DNA from: Symbiodinium natans
Taxonomy: Eukaryota > Sar > Dinophyceae > Suessiales > Symbiodiniaceae
DNA length: 64,000 bases
Assembly (NCBI GenBank): GCA_905221605.1
Contig: CAJNDS010001446.1
Coordinates: forward strand, 286,927-350,926
Direction: 5' to 3'
Every line of letters starts with the position of its first letter. The first letter of the stretch is position 1. The position numbers and the translations under genes were made by a program. Below are positions 11,571 through 24,639 of this stretch, piece after piece. Under the pieces are notes generated by a model that saw only the letters and a program-made list of their open reading frames with translations, was not told the DNA's origin and ran no database searches.

Positions 11571-13510
11571 GTGTGTCTCTGTATCTCGGTGGGTATATCA
11601 CTAATGATTCTAATGGTTACATGCGTTTCATAATGTTCCTGAAGTCGTGTTGAAGGCATGCAGAGGCTGACATGTCGGTACTTGAGCATCGGTGGCCTTC
11701 GTTTGTGCCAGTCTGCCATAGGCCTTGCTGGGCATGGATGCGGTGCTGGATGGGAAAGCCGTGCTGCTCTGCTGAATTCGCACATTCGGAGAGCGACACG
11801 GGTTTCTCGATGTAGCTACGCTGCCCACGTAGTGTCGTGGGCCGACATGTTCGTTGCAGGCACACTCTGAGAGAGCGCCTGGATGACGGGTGCTTCGACG
11901 ACGCATGGCGACATGCACGCAACGGCATCTTGCACGGTGAAGATGCACAACCTCCCTCAGCCCAGATGCAACAAAGGGTCGAAAAAGCGAAGATTGCAAG
12001 AAGTGCAAACACTCATCATTGCAGACTGCGTGTGACGAATCAGCTGTTCGTACTTCCGCATCATCTGGCCTTGCATACGCCAAAGGCCGCAGATCCTCGT
12101 CACACAACTTGCGCCGTCGGATGTGCAGGAGCAGGCGAGCAGATCGCTTGCAGTGATACCAACGTCCGTGGCTGACGTTTATTAAAAACCGTCAGTGCAC
12201 TGTTGGACAGTTTCATTTTGCCAATGCAGGTGTTGCCCTCGACAGGTTCGATCCCTGACCATGAAGGCTCTGCATCGAAAAGAAAGCATTACAAGCTTAA
12301 TTAGGCTGATGCTAGAGGAGCAGTTCTAGCTCGCGTAGATGATGATAGTCCAGCTTCAATCCTGCATCGATCAACTCCTCAACTCCCCAGCTCCTGAGCC
12401 CCGCCTCCTCTCTGGATGATGGGTTTGCTCCTGATTGTCTACCTGTGTCTGCATGCTTTGTGGGGGGGGTTGGAGGCGTTGCGGCAAGTGCGGCAAACAC
12501 CGACTTCAAGTTCAAGCCGGTGGAGAGAGCTGACCTGAGACCAGAAGGTAGCTGGACTTTGATGGGGTATGTTGGAATTACGTGAAGCGGTTTGTGGGCG
12601 TAGTTTGCAAGAAGCTTGACGGCAGAAGTCCTATGTAGCCAGTGTTGCATAGAATGGCGGATGGCTTGCTTTCCAGAGGGTCCGAGCCCGTCGAAAACTT
12701 TGCGCACAGGTGCTGCAGACACCTTAAGCTACAGCCAGACGGTTGGCACCATGACGCAGCGGCTCAGCCTGACACGCGGATGGAGAGACATGTGCGAGGG
12801 TTTTCTGTGGAGCAGCCTGGTGGATTTGGTAGATGAGCTGAGGACTGGCACGCAGGCACATGACGCTGCTACGTTTTGGAAGTTTGCGGGGTAGTTGTTG
12901 ACAGTCAGTTTTGGGTCGGAAAGGTTTTTTCTATGTTTCCGGCTTCGTGCTTGCACTGCGAAGTCGCTCTGCCTACTTTGAAGCAGCAAGATCCTCGCAG
13001 GGGGAGCACATGCTGCTGACGGATTCCCTGCGATCCTTGCAGTGCACTCAAGGGGGCGTCCATGCCTCAGATAAGTGGGCGAGTGGTCGTGCGTCGCCAC
13101 CTTGCGCAGCCTCAGGCAGTCAGCGAAGTCACCTGCTTTGCTGCAGCAGCTGGCCCAGCCAGCTGCGTCAGAGATGAGAAGGTGCAAATTCGCTGTCCGT
13201 CGTAGCATGGCCCAAATCGTTGCACTTGCCGCACATGGCACAGCACCGTGCAGTATTGAGCGCAAGGGAAGGCAAATAAGCCAATCGAGAGCACAGTGTT
13301 GAGTAGCATGTTTGCCACAGCTTTGTGCAAAGCAAGGGTTTGGAACAGGGCTTGTAACTTGTTTTCAATGCGAACTTTTTGCCAGGTTGGTGAGGCCACC
13401 GCCCTCCCAGAAGATACATGTCGGCAGGCTCGGTGACAGCTGAGAAGGTGTGCCAGCGACTATTTCCGAACTTCAGACGGATGCTTCTTGCAAAGCCAAG
13501 AACGAAGTCG
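11571..13510. other. Stretch without recognised gene
   Basis: Open frames exist on both strands. On the - strand 12,312-12,722 is open for 136 codons. Another - strand stretch near 13,400-13,500 (FGNSRWHTFSAVTEPADMYL) looks coding-like. None matches a family I know. Some could be late exons of the HEAT-repeat gene or a - strand gene interrupted by the microsatellite that follows. Confidence 0.3.
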
Positions 13511-14345
<835 letters not shown>

Positions 14346-15292
14346 CTACCATGACTACTACTATGACTACTACCATGACTACTATGATGACTACGCAGCA
14401 GACGCGATACTGCAGTAGCAATCATAAGAATAGTTGTACTATCAGCAGTGCCAGAAGCAACAGTAGCTTTCGTTGTCGTCGTAAGGGTCGGAGCATGAGT
14501 GGAAGTAGCAGTAGCAGTAGTCGGAATTTGATTCAGGAAGTCTCGTATCTCATTCGTGATGGCACGAACGGACTTGATCCCAGTTGTGCTATGCATAGTT
14601 GTCATGAGGTAACTCCCAAACACCCTGGAAGGGCTGAAGGACTTGCCATACTCTTGCGCAGTGTGCACTGACATGCGGTTGTCCCCCCCCCCCCCCCGAA
14701 CACAAGAAAAACTTGCATTTCCCCGGTGCTTTCATCTTCGACTCGGCCAATGTTTCAAGCCTGCCAGGCTGGCAAAAAGCAAGAGCAAGTCGGCGAAGTC
14801 ACCTCCTTTCCGTCCTCACAACCTTCTGGGCTGAAGGCCCAGGCCTGTGACGTTGGTCGTGTTGCCCCTAGAGCGAACCAATTATCCCCTAGCCATGCCA
14901 TAAGCGAAGGCTGTGGAGGAAGCGACTTGCTTTCCTTCGCCACCGGCCATCTCCATTGCTTCGAAGGAGCTGGTTTGGAAGATCTCGAGTTTGTTGTAGA
15001 CTAGGCCCAGGCGGTGCATTCCATATCAGTGGGGAAACCGTAGCAGCTGCATGTCGACTACTTAGACCTAATCGAGCTGCATGTGTGCTCTTTCACACCC
15101 TTTTCGGATCCCAATCTCAACCTGTCACTTTTATGCCCATCTGCCCGACGCGAGTTTCAAGAAACTGATCTGACGCCTTTCCGCGCCATGGGCAGCGGAA
15201 CATTCGCTGTGAGGTGGCTCGACCCTGACCTAGGCATCTCAATTTGCCGGGCCTGCCGCGGCCGCCGGTGGATATCGTGAGCTGCCAAGACG
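14346..15292. other. Stretch with weak exon candidates
   Basis: A - strand stretch (about 14,515-14,665) reads SPSRVFGSYLMTTMHSTTG followed by AITNEIRDFLNQIP. It looks coding-like, but the + strand of the same bases is also open. A C-tract lies at 14,684-14,697. On the + strand about 15,140-15,275 is open (REFQETDLTPFRAMGSG) and could be an upstream exon of the membrane protein. Nothing here is identified. Confidence 0.25.
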
Positions 15293-16594
15293 ATGGCAAT
15301 GACTGCAAGTACAATGCTCGCAGTTTTGGACCAAGTGCAGAATGTCGGTCAAGTCGTCGAGATCGGGCAGTCCCACGTCCACCAGAAGGAGCAGGCCAGA
15401 GTTTCCAACAAGAAGAGGTGTGTCAACTCCAGAAAATCATTCCTTGGAACACGCATAGCCCCAACACCTGTAGGGCGCAGTTTCGGAAGTGCTCAGGTAC
15501 GCTGGGCACGGAGAGCTTATCAGCTCGAATCGCAATCCGTTCGCCTTGATGTCTTTGACCACGTCAAGGAGGAGATCCGCTCGCACCACGACACCTACAT
15601 GGGCCGCATTGATGTCTTGCTTCTGGTCCTAGCTTTGCTTCTTGGCTCTCACCAGGCCTTAAGATGCCTTAAGCACCAGAAGAGTCGGCTCTGAGACTCG
15701 AAGATCTGGCATCACCTAAGGATTTGGCCTTTCGCCTTGAATGCCATCCAGTTCTCAGACCCATTCATACCGCAAACCGAGGCCGAGTGCGAATCTTGCA
15801 TAGAAGTCCAGCACAGATGGCTTGTGCTCATTTGGACGACACTCTTAGGTGCAATTCTCGTTCTACCTTTCTGGGGCATTCTGATGCTCATCCGTTGTCG
15901 GTTGAAGTTGGATGCATGGCTCGAGTACTCCCTGGCCAGATTGAGCCAGGCAAGACGGGGCATGAACATCGCACCCCAAACCAAAGTGGGGTCATCCAGA
16001 AACGAAGATGATGAGGAGGACCATGACGACACCAAAGAGATTGTGTGCAAGTTGGTCAACATGGTCGCAGAATGTCAGGAATACCTGGGCATAATGTGGA
16101 CAGAGGAATGCAGCTGGCTTGTTCACACCTCCACTAGCCTTCTTTGGATTTCAGCTGGGGCTGCACTGCTGCTTACTGCGTTGTCTATCTGGATCTTCAT
16201 GGTCAACAAAGGTGGCTCACACGCGAAGTTTGGGCATTGGTTTGCCATGATTATCACGTTGGGCATGGCCGTGCCGCTGGTCTACGTTGCCCGAAGATCT
16301 TTCGACGAGCTGGAACCTCCTGGTGAGGGAACCCTTGCGCAAGCAGTGAGTAACCCAGCCATCAACGAGCCTGCGGCACGCCGTCGAAGAGCAGAGCTGC
16401 TCAGGGGAAACAGCAGCCCCAACTTCGGGCGGCTTGACACACATGATGAGGACGTGAAGATGGAGACTGAAGAGGGGACCTTACTCTCTAGCCTGCAGGA
16501 AAGGTTCTCCACCTTGCTTCCGAGCTTAAAGCGGATGTGTGGTCGCAGACGGCACAGGAGGAAGAAATCGGAGCCTCTTTTGAGACCAGCATAG
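15293..16594 (+). CDS. Four-helix membrane protein, dinoflagellate-type, two exons
   Basis: Two open stretches in the same frame are split by one TGA at 15,692. The first (from ATG 15,293) carries VRLDVFDHVKEEIRSHHDTY, then a hydrophobic helix DVLLLVLALLLG. The second (from about 15,704 or 15,731) continues FALNAIQFSDPFIPQTEAEC. Its helices are WLVLIWTTLLGAILVLPFW, SLLWISAGAALLLTALSIW and FAMIITLGMAVPLVYV. A charged linker (EDDEEDHDD) follows the second helix and the basic C-terminus ends near RRRHRRKKSE. The TGA is best explained by a short intron. A GC-AG version at 15,656-15,703 keeps frame, but the exact junction is uncertain, and a stop-bearing decayed copy is the alternative. I recall similar four-helix proteins from dinoflagellates but know no function. 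The real start may lie further in or upstream. Confidence 0.7.
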
Positions 16595-18569
16595 AGGTCG
16601 ATTTCTTCTCGCAGCAAGGTCGGCCCTTGATACTTGTGCGCAAGCGTGGTGCCCGGCTGAGCTCGTCAACGACACACTGGGACCCTCTGGCAGATTTGAA
16701 ACAGCCGCCACATCGAGTCCCTTCCAATCAATGTGCAAGAGACACATACGGGGGTTGTTCTCAGTTCCAGATCCTCTTACAGATACCTTTTGTAGATGGA
16801 TCCGTTTATGCGCTACTAGAAGGACCTCTTAGAAAAACCCCGGCGTAGCACGCAGACTAGGGCACACGAGTATGCCGTATGCCAAGGCAGAGAGTGGTAA
16901 ATTCAAAAGTCTTGCAAAGCAAGCCTTCACCAGCTTTTTCGGCCGCGCTCAGGGAACTCGAGGCACCGCTCGGGGTCCATCTCCGAAGTGACTGGCCCAT
17001 GATGCGGAAAATTGCCATAAGCAGGTTTCAGCCCCGAAATGGTGTGGAAATGGTGTGGAGTATTCGTTTGCAGCTTCGGAGTTTGGAGCCCTGTACTGCT
17101 GGCATCGCAAAGAGCTTTGACCGCTAGACCCCTTCTGCCATCGGACGTGATTGCAAGTGCGCGAAACTGGCGCTTGGGGGGGGGGGAGGGGGGGGGGGGG
17201 GGGGGGGGGACAGCAATGCACGTGCAATCTTAGCTTGAGCCTTTCCACAAAAGACGCGCATGCTGCTAGTCCCACCACTCAGCTTTCAGGACGTGGGCAG
17301 CAAGACTGGCAACGAGGCCGCTGCAAACTATGCACTGGATTGTAAAATAGCACATACACATATACATATATGCATATATATTATATATACACATGTATTT
17401 CTATATATACACCAATAAATAACATACGAATACACATATACGCACATCCGTGCATACATACGCATGTAGACATGTAGACAAACATGGTGTACGCACAAAA
17501 GCGTATTTTTGACGTGCATATGTTGCGCGGGATGACTCAGCAGTGGGCTGTGAACTCCACGCCTCCAGCATTAGGTGCAATCGGAGCGACTTCCGGCAGG
17601 GTCCAGGCGCCCGTGAGGGCACATCCTCGGGACTCTGGCGGGCTTAGGGAGTTGGTCTTTGGTAGCTGAGGAATATGAAGGCTACATAAGGCTACCTTGA
17701 TTTTTCTTGACCGGGAGGGAGGAGGATTGACGGGGTTTAGGAAGGGAGCCTAACCTCCGAGAAGCGGAATAAGATGGTACAAGGGAGTTGCTTGGATCGG
17801 TGAGAGGGAGCGGTGGCACGTTAGACCAAGCTGGATTCAACCCCTCGCGCTGTTTGAGGCAGATGGCGCCTGATGCATCGTCGGGTGCGCAGTCTCAGCT
17901 TGCACTGCTGGAGGAAGTGTTCGTAACCAACTTGATACTTCCAAGTCCGGCTAATCCCTTGTGGCCAGAATGCCCCTCTTGAGCGAAAGGATGCACGAAG
18001 ACTGAGGATCTGAATCGTGGACCGGTGCATGCCCCCTGCATGCCTCATCAGATCTGGAGGGCAACGCAGGTGCCTTGCTCAAGGTGCTGGAGTGGATTGA
18101 AACTCACACCAGCCGGCTAGAAACACATCAGGAGCAAGAATACACGGTCAACATATGCTCAACCCCCAATGTGAACGGTCTGGATGTGCGAGAGCTCAAG
18201 ACTCACGATGCCTGGCGGACCATAAACTTTTGAGACAGTTGTTACAACAATCCAGAGTGCAACACCCCAAGGAGCTGCTCGTTGTCCACAATGGAAACAA
18301 CAATCGTTAGCAGAACGTGACTGCCCTAAGTGCAGCTGCGATTCTTTACTGTGGAGGCTCCCTACAAAACCGAAAGCAATATAGCTGTTCAGAGATAGTA
18401 CGTTACCCCATACAGGCCTAAATGTGAACACTCCCCAATTTGCGGATGTATACCAGGCGATGCGAGATAAAGGGACCTCCGTGTATTCAGTTTACCTAGG
18501 TCTAGCGCCATGTTCCGCGAAGTGTTTCTGTTTGGATGTTGATTGGACGGCTAGGCCTCGGCTCATCGG
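16595..18569. other. Non-coding stretch with poly-G and AT-rich microsatellite
   Basis: A G-tract with one A lies at 17,176-17,209. An AT-rich run of TATA/CATA repeats lies at about 17,345-17,480. A short open piece at about 18,421-18,500 (NTPQFADVYQAMRDKGTSVY) looks coding but is unassigned. Otherwise I see no gene. Confidence 0.4.
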
Positions 18570-18584
18570 CCAGTTTGGCTCAAG
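18570..18584 (+). other. Spliced-leader relic
   Basis: CCAGTTTGGCTCAAG differs at one base from the last 15 bases of the dinoflagellate spliced leader (CCATTTTGGCTCAAG). It lies 81 bases upstream of the ATG of the cyclin-like copy, on the same strand. Such relics mark mRNAs that were trans-spliced, reverse transcribed and reinserted. Confidence 0.55.
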
Positions 18585-18665
18585 CCTCAAGGTGAGGGCA
18601 TCTAGGAGACTCCGGGGCTCCAATTAGCATTTGCCGGGGTACAAAGCCACGTCTACTTGTTCATC

Positions 18666-19645
18666 ATGGAGGCCGCGAACGGCTACCTGCTTTTCGAGCC
18701 AGTCCAGGGCCAAAACACCAAGTACTTGCCGATGGTCATCTCCGAGAACATAGAGGAGGAGCTTCATCGCCGGGTCGCCTCCTCCGACACGATCGATAAC
18801 CTCAAAGAGGATGACGGGATGACGCATCTGCCGATACGGTCGATGTCGCTCGACGGATCAATTCGTCCCTATGCTTTGCGCTGCATTTCCCACCTGCTTC
18901 GGGCGAAAACTTCGGATGAAGGCATTTGGTTTCACGCGGCCCTGCTTCTTGATCGCTTCGCAGCAAGCAACAGCTTTCACTTGGAAGCTGCCGCTGACTT
19001 GCGCGTGCTCAGCGAGCCTTGCCTTGAAGTGCGCATCCGCGAGGCCCTTTGCAGACCAGAGCTCCCGTTGGATGATCTTGACCAAGGACTTTGCAGAGTG
19101 GTTGGAGTCCACACAGAACTGCGTGACTTCTGAAGTGTCCAGCGAGGCACTCGCGCTGCATGAGAGGACGGTTTTTGGTTTTTGAGGCGCTCGACTGGCA
19201 TGTGGGAGGCGCCTGTGTCGAGCACTGGTACATTGCTTACTTCACTCGCTTTGAATGCGTGGTGGGTCAGGATTTCCAAGCTCCTATCCTGCAGATGCGA
19301 GCCACATTTAGGCTGTTCGCGCGCGCTGTGGTGTTGCGCTTCTCAGCGTCTCCGATGCTTAGCCATGGCAAGTTGGCCACCGGACTGTTCAGCCTGAGCT
19401 TTGCGTATGTGGGCCTGCTGCCAATGGCCAGCCTCAAGCCGTCGACCATGAGTGCTGCAGAGTGGGGCGCGCTTTTTGCGGCTGCTCTTGTCCGCGGGCT
19501 GAGACAATGAGGCTTATGGACGTGCTCTGCTTGGTCGTCAAGGAAAAGCCGGATGACATCCGCGCCTGGTCAAGGCATGCACTAGAAGCCTTGGGCGAAA
19601 GTTTTCGGCAACTTAGCACCTTCCAAGTTGAGGGGGGAGGGGAGG
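18666..19645 (+). pseudogene. Cyclin-like retrocopy, frameshifted
   Basis: The copy starts at ATG 18,666 (MEAANGYLLFEPVQGQN). It runs through DEGIWFHAALLLDRFAAS, which resembles the cyclin-box helix with the LLDRFL signature. At about 18,985-18,998 the frame moves by +1 and continues LPLTCACSASLALKCASA. In a T-run at about 19,170-19,180 it moves by +1 again, to FEALDWHVGGACVEHWYIAY, like the third cyclin-box helix and linker. It continues to GLLPMASLKPSTMSAAEWG and then shifts frame once more near 19,490-19,505 to RLMDVLCLVVKEKPDDIRAW. No introns are needed. Together with the spliced-leader relic upstream this indicates a processed, broken copy. The cyclin assignment rests on motif resemblance only. 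Confidence 0.5.
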
Positions 19646-19659
19646 GGGGGGGCAATAGC

Positions 19660-22572
19660 TGATTCCTCGCTCGATATGCAAAGTTGGGTGGAAGGGTGCA
19701 ACAATTGCATCTTTGGGTCTTGCGAAGCATCAGATCCTGGTGTGTAGACAGACCAGATGGTTGGGCCCCGAAGCGTTTCGAAACCGACCACCAGGCCCAG
19801 AAAATCCCAGAATTCCTTTGCTTGAGAGATCTAGAACCACCATCTGGATCACGGAAGCCCCGGAGAGTGTGCGGCTTGGGACCTCGGCCACACTCGCCAA
19901 GGATTGCATGACGGCCCAATTTGGTTTTAAGTTGTATGCTCGGATGTTAGGCCATATCATAAGCCCTTAGTAGTTTCCAGCGCTGATCTGCGAGACTTGC
20001 TGCTGAAACATGTATCTTTGATTTCGCAACATGAGGGGCACAAGTGCCTCCTTCACTTTCAGCGCTAAGCACGGAGCATTCGCACCACCTAGGAGAAGTC
20101 TGCATTCTGAACCCACAGCGGCTGCGCGAATTTTTTGTTATTCTGTCCCCTACTCGATTGGTCAGGTCATATGATGATGCTGCTATGCTGTCTGCTTTTG
20201 CTGTGCATACCTGAAGATCGAGGTTCGCTCAATCGCGCGGATTCACGTAGAACGTCTGGTTCATTTGTAGTAGTTGCCAGCTTTGCATTGCGGTGCGGCA
20301 CCTCAGCTGGATTCTATGCAACTGCTATGCAACTTCTGAACTCTTAGTGCTTGTGATGGCCAATGCCCAGTTCTGAGTCCTCAACCCACAGGGGCAATCT
20401 GCGATGTCACTTGCAGCTGCGTTATGTTAAAGATTTTTTGGGTCTGTAGAGGGTGGCCCGCACACCTTCTTTGCGAACTTTAAAAGCAAGAGATGGTTGT
20501 GGCAAGTTTTCCCCAGTCCGTGCCCTGCAGTGCGTTCGAAAGAGGTCAGCTAGGCGGGTGGCGAAACCCTAAACCTAAACAACCTTGCTTCGGGAGTGGT
20601 TTGGTGGTGAAGGAAGAAGGAAGGGAGGCGACGGAAAAACGTGATCACCTCAAAGCAGTGATGTGGCGTGATCTTCCAAGAGAAGGTTGCTGGGCCAGCT
20701 TTTCTTTCTTTCTTTCCAGCGCGACACAATCAACCCTGCCTGCGGTTTGGCCAGCTATGCGGGAGCGACAAAAAATCAAGGTGGTGCTGCAACGCAAGCT
20801 CTGGTGCATCACAATAACAACAATGACAGCAAAAAGGAACACAGCTAGTCCCAGTACTGGCTTAAGATGAACGACAGTCTTTTGTGAACTAACTAAGAGA
20901 AGGATACTACATGCTTCCTTCGCAAGAAAAGCTAAACTCCAGGGCTGGGCCAGCCATCCCCTGCCGATGGCGCTCCCGCCTCAGAGAAGCGTGGTGACCT
21001 TCTAATAAAGGGAATCCTTCGATGCGGGGTCCTATATGAGGGGTCCTCTATTTTTGTGAAAGATGGGGTTTAGGGTTAAGGGGGTACTCTTCCAGCGACC
21101 GCGGGAGGATGAAGCCTAGCAAGAATCCAAGCATCCGTGGCAGGGCGGGCCGCGGATCGGCCATATGCTTGTCACAGTTTTCATAGCTTTTAGCGGTTTA
21201 GGGTTTAGAATTAGGGTCACATGAGTCACATGGGAAACGCAGCCACGAAGAGCTATGCTTGCCTGCGAGTTCATCCTGAAATTGGTGAGGCCCCCGCAAA
21301 CACGTGCTGCCGTCCTTGGTTGAAGATGAGGGCTTTGGTATATGCATGAGGTGGAGCAGAGCTTCTGCAGCCAGGTTCCCTCGAGGCTGTCACGATTTCC
21401 CATGCTATATCATGTTTTAACATGTTAAGGAAATGCCGGCCCAGGCGACTTCCTGCTTTAGGTCACAAGGTGCGGTTCACTTCTTGCTGACCTCGGCTCA
21501 AATGCCGGACGTTTCATGTATAGTACAGTCCATGGCACTGTCACGCAGCCTGTCTGGCACATGGCATCCTTCATTCTTGAATGCAGCGGTGCATCACGAC
21601 CTGAAGCTCCTGGGCACTTGCTTCGGCATTCTGCCGACCTCGCACCCCTCTACACCCCTCAAAAAGAGCCCTCTAAGCTTCGTCCACCAGGGCGAAGGGG
21701 GAGCCAAAAGCCCCCGATCCCCCCGCCTCGGCCATGCCCCGCTTGCAGCAACTCCTGGAGGTGCCTCCTTAGCTGCTACCTACCGTCTCTTATCATGATG
21801 TCCGAGTTTTTTTTTAAACACACCTTTTGTTTTTGTTGTTGTTGTTGGCCTACTATTGTGGGTAGGACTGTTGTTTGCTACTACTGCTTTTCAAGACTTC
21901 TTTTGCTGCTGTTATCACTGTGACCTTGCTTTTATTGTCAGTAGTAGAACTACGATGATTACCAGAATTAAGTGCTCTGAGTACTATGAAGAAACTCTAA
22001 GTGGGATCTGCTCCTGTCAGTGCTTGCAGCTTGTGCCGGCCAATCCTGTACAGTGTACATCATGCCCTCCCCAGCCATTGGTCTTGCAAGGGCCTGGTCG
22101 CTGGTGGTGTGAAGGGAGTGCGGCGCCAGCTCCTGAGCGCTCGTGCTGAGAGTCTTTCTTTGGGGAGGACTGCAGTACGTCTTGCCGGATGACCGGCACC
22201 TTAGCGGGCTCGCTGCCTCAGGCGATGGCATGCTACTGCGCCCAGTCTGGCAATCAGATGCATGCCCTTGTCTACAGGCCCCGCGTGCACGGGATTACTT
22301 CTTGTGGAATCATCTGCAAGTTGGGCAAAATGCCGCACCGCTCGAACACAGCACACCCCCTTGTATGGAGATGCTCTTACGCGGGGCACGCTGCTAAGGG
22401 GCGATTGTTCGCAGGATGCCTGTCGCTCCTCGTCCTCACGCAGTCACCCGGTGAAGACCTCTTTCGAGAAGCAAGAAGGTGCGCAGCCAGACTGTCTTGG
22501 AGATTTCTAGTTGGGCAAGAGGGAGCAAGAGGGAGCAGAGCCGAATGGAGATGCAATTTTGCGGCGCTGTGA
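19660..22572. other. Stretch without confirmed gene
   Basis: Short open frames on both strands look unrelated. A possible exon at about 22,178-22,330 reads YVLPDDRHLSGLAASGDGML after an AG. Telomere-like fragments occur at about 20,566-20,582, 21,066-21,080 and 21,199-21,213. A CAG-preceded piece of a short dispersed repeat lies at 20,541-20,580. Confidence 0.3.
20541..20582 (+). repeat. Short dispersed repeat type 2, copy 1 (ends in CCCTAAA)
   Basis: GAGGTCAGCTAGGCGGGTGG followed by CGAAACCCTAAACC. The same order of bases recurs at 43,130-43,170 (GAGGTCAGCTAAGCGGGTGC, then A-run and CCCTAAACCC). A partial relative lies at 41,268-41,300. Confidence 0.55.
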
Positions 22573-22573
22573 G

Positions 22574-24560
22574 GGCCTGAAGAAGAGATCGACGAGTCCA
22601 AGCTGGAAAGTGGTCTTCCTGATGACGATGTGCTTGGGCAGATTGTAATTAAGCTCCGATGCCCTTGACTGCGCATGCTGGCTGAACTGTGCGGTTTGTA
22701 CGCTTTCTGGTAAGGAGCGGACCGAGTGTAACCTGGACTCCCTCAAGCTTGGCAATCAGACAGGCTGCCATGTGATGTTGCGCAGGGAGGGCGATGGATA
22801 GCACCTCGTATTGCGACTGACAAGTGGAGGCAAGTGGAGCAAAGAGAAGGACGACATAAAGTCAGCGTCCTGGAACCAAGTGGCGGCCCACTGACCACCG
22901 AGCTCATGGGATGCTGAGGTGGGCCTACGACAACTCGCTGAAAGGACAGGAGGTCCAAGTTTGGTGGCCGGGCCGCGTTGCGAGCTCAGATGTTCGTTAA
23001 AACGGCGGATAGATAGCGGCTAGCGGTTGCTACTGGTGACTGCCGTGGCTCATCATCCTTCGCATCCTTTGCCTTCTTTGCTTCAGACCGATCATGGCGA
23101 GTGCAACGACTTGCATGATGAGGCTTTGGTAATCGGTGGCTGTTGGGTGGAAGCGTGACATAGCTGTGTCAACCAACAAATTTCCCTTGTCAGGAGAGAG
23201 GCTGCTGGTACCGGGCCAAGCTGCTCAACGACCCATACTGCACAGATGCAGGCCAAAAGTGGAGCAGCCTGTTGTGATTCTCTTCGGAATGCTTCGAATG
23301 CCATTCTCCATAGGCCGGTGTATACACTTTGCTGCGCATGATGGGGAGCCAACGAACACCTTCTCCTGTCCAACATGGATCCGAGATCCTGATGGCATCG
23401 GCTCTTGGCTGAGCAAGGCTTCGCTGCGGACGTTCCCAATGACTCAGGCAAGTCATGCGGCGGTTGCATGCCGAGGCTGCAAGCTGCCAAGATTCAATTG
23501 GCAAGCCTGCCCCATGCGCTTCAAGATGATGCGGGTTGACACCGGGATTCCTCAGGACTGCTTGATGCTTCTCAGACCTGGCCCCCCGCATCCTCAGCCT
23601 AACACCCAAGTGCAGGAGTTCAAGCAGGCCTTGAGCACCCCGTGCTCTGCAGCCAAAGAGCCAGAGGCACCTCCCGTTCCAGACCACCAGTTTCCCGAGC
23701 GGAGTCTTGGCCAAATTTCGACGAAGGGATCTAAGGGATCATGGATTCTTTGCTGTTCTTGGGCTGATGGGCTGTCTCAGTCAGGGACGACAAGGGCGAG
23801 GTGAAGGAGACGCCGGGCGCAGCGGCAGATGAGGCAGCCGGAGAGGCCCAGAAGGCGGGCCCCGTCACGCAAGGGAATCAGGTACCTTCTGTCCGCTATC
23901 CCGTTACATCTACAACCCCCTTATTCCTTACGAAGACCTAAAAAGGTTGAGGGGAAGGCGGTCAGGGCGACGCCGTACTGTATGATGTCGGCTGCCAGCG
24001 GCTGTTTCAGGTTGCTGCGAAAGACGATGGCGCAGGACTGCGCGGGGTGAAATGTTTACTTGTTACTAGTTCCTAGCAGGGAAGTACGAAATTAGGGGAT
24101 TAGGGACCTTACATCACCCTATATGTGCATATCATTTAGAGTTGCTTTAGATGTTTTACCCTTCAAGAACTGGTGAGCACGAAGTAGGGGCAGACATTGG
24201 GCATTGGTGCCAGGAAAGGATCCGGGCAAGGAGCCGGAAAATGCAGAGCCACCAGTTGGCCACTGCTCCGGGGCGACGAACGAAGCAGACTCCCGGGCTT
24301 ACATTGTCAGCATGTGCTGTAGCAGCGCATCTCAGTGCACCTTCTCCCCCCCTCCGCCGGATGTCGGACAATATAATATCCAATCAAGGCAGGCTCAAGT
24401 ATGACAAGTACGGGCATGTGTGTGTGTGTGTGTGTCAAGGACGAAGCCCGCATGATCATGGACCTCAAAAAGAATACGTGGTACCGCTGCAACGAAATGA
24501 TGCGCTGCCTGGCTGCCGATCAACTGATCAACTCAGGGCATGAGTACCGCCCGAAGTTCC
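22574..24560 (+). CDS. Multi-exon gene with Tudor/Agenet-like segment
   Basis: Exon candidates in order: about 22,574-22,660 (EEEIDESKLESGLPDDDVLG); about 22,838-22,992, open in two overlapping frames joined near 22,905 (SVLEPSGGPLTTELMG, then MLRWAYDNSLKGQEVQVWW); 23,194-23,270 after TTTCCCTTGTCAG (ERGCWYRAKLLNDPYCTDAG), ending at a GT; 23,785-23,881 (GEVKETPGAAADEAAGEAQK), with CAG before and GTACCT after; about 24,214-24,300 (KDPGKEPENAEPPVGHCSG); 24,440-24,560 (DEARMIMDLKKNTWYRCNEM) after a TG-rich tract ending CAAG. EVQVWWPG followed by CWYRAKLL resembles a Tudor/Agenet or PWWP-type fold, which binds modified histone tails. The frame change at about 22,905 suggests a sequencing error or damage. 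The function is inferred only from this motif. Confidence 0.4.
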
Positions 24561-24639
24561 CGCAAAGAGTTCAAGCTTTCGGCGAAACATCCAAAACCCG
24601 TAAAAGCTGGACTAGAAAACCGAGTTTTCTTTAGGGACA

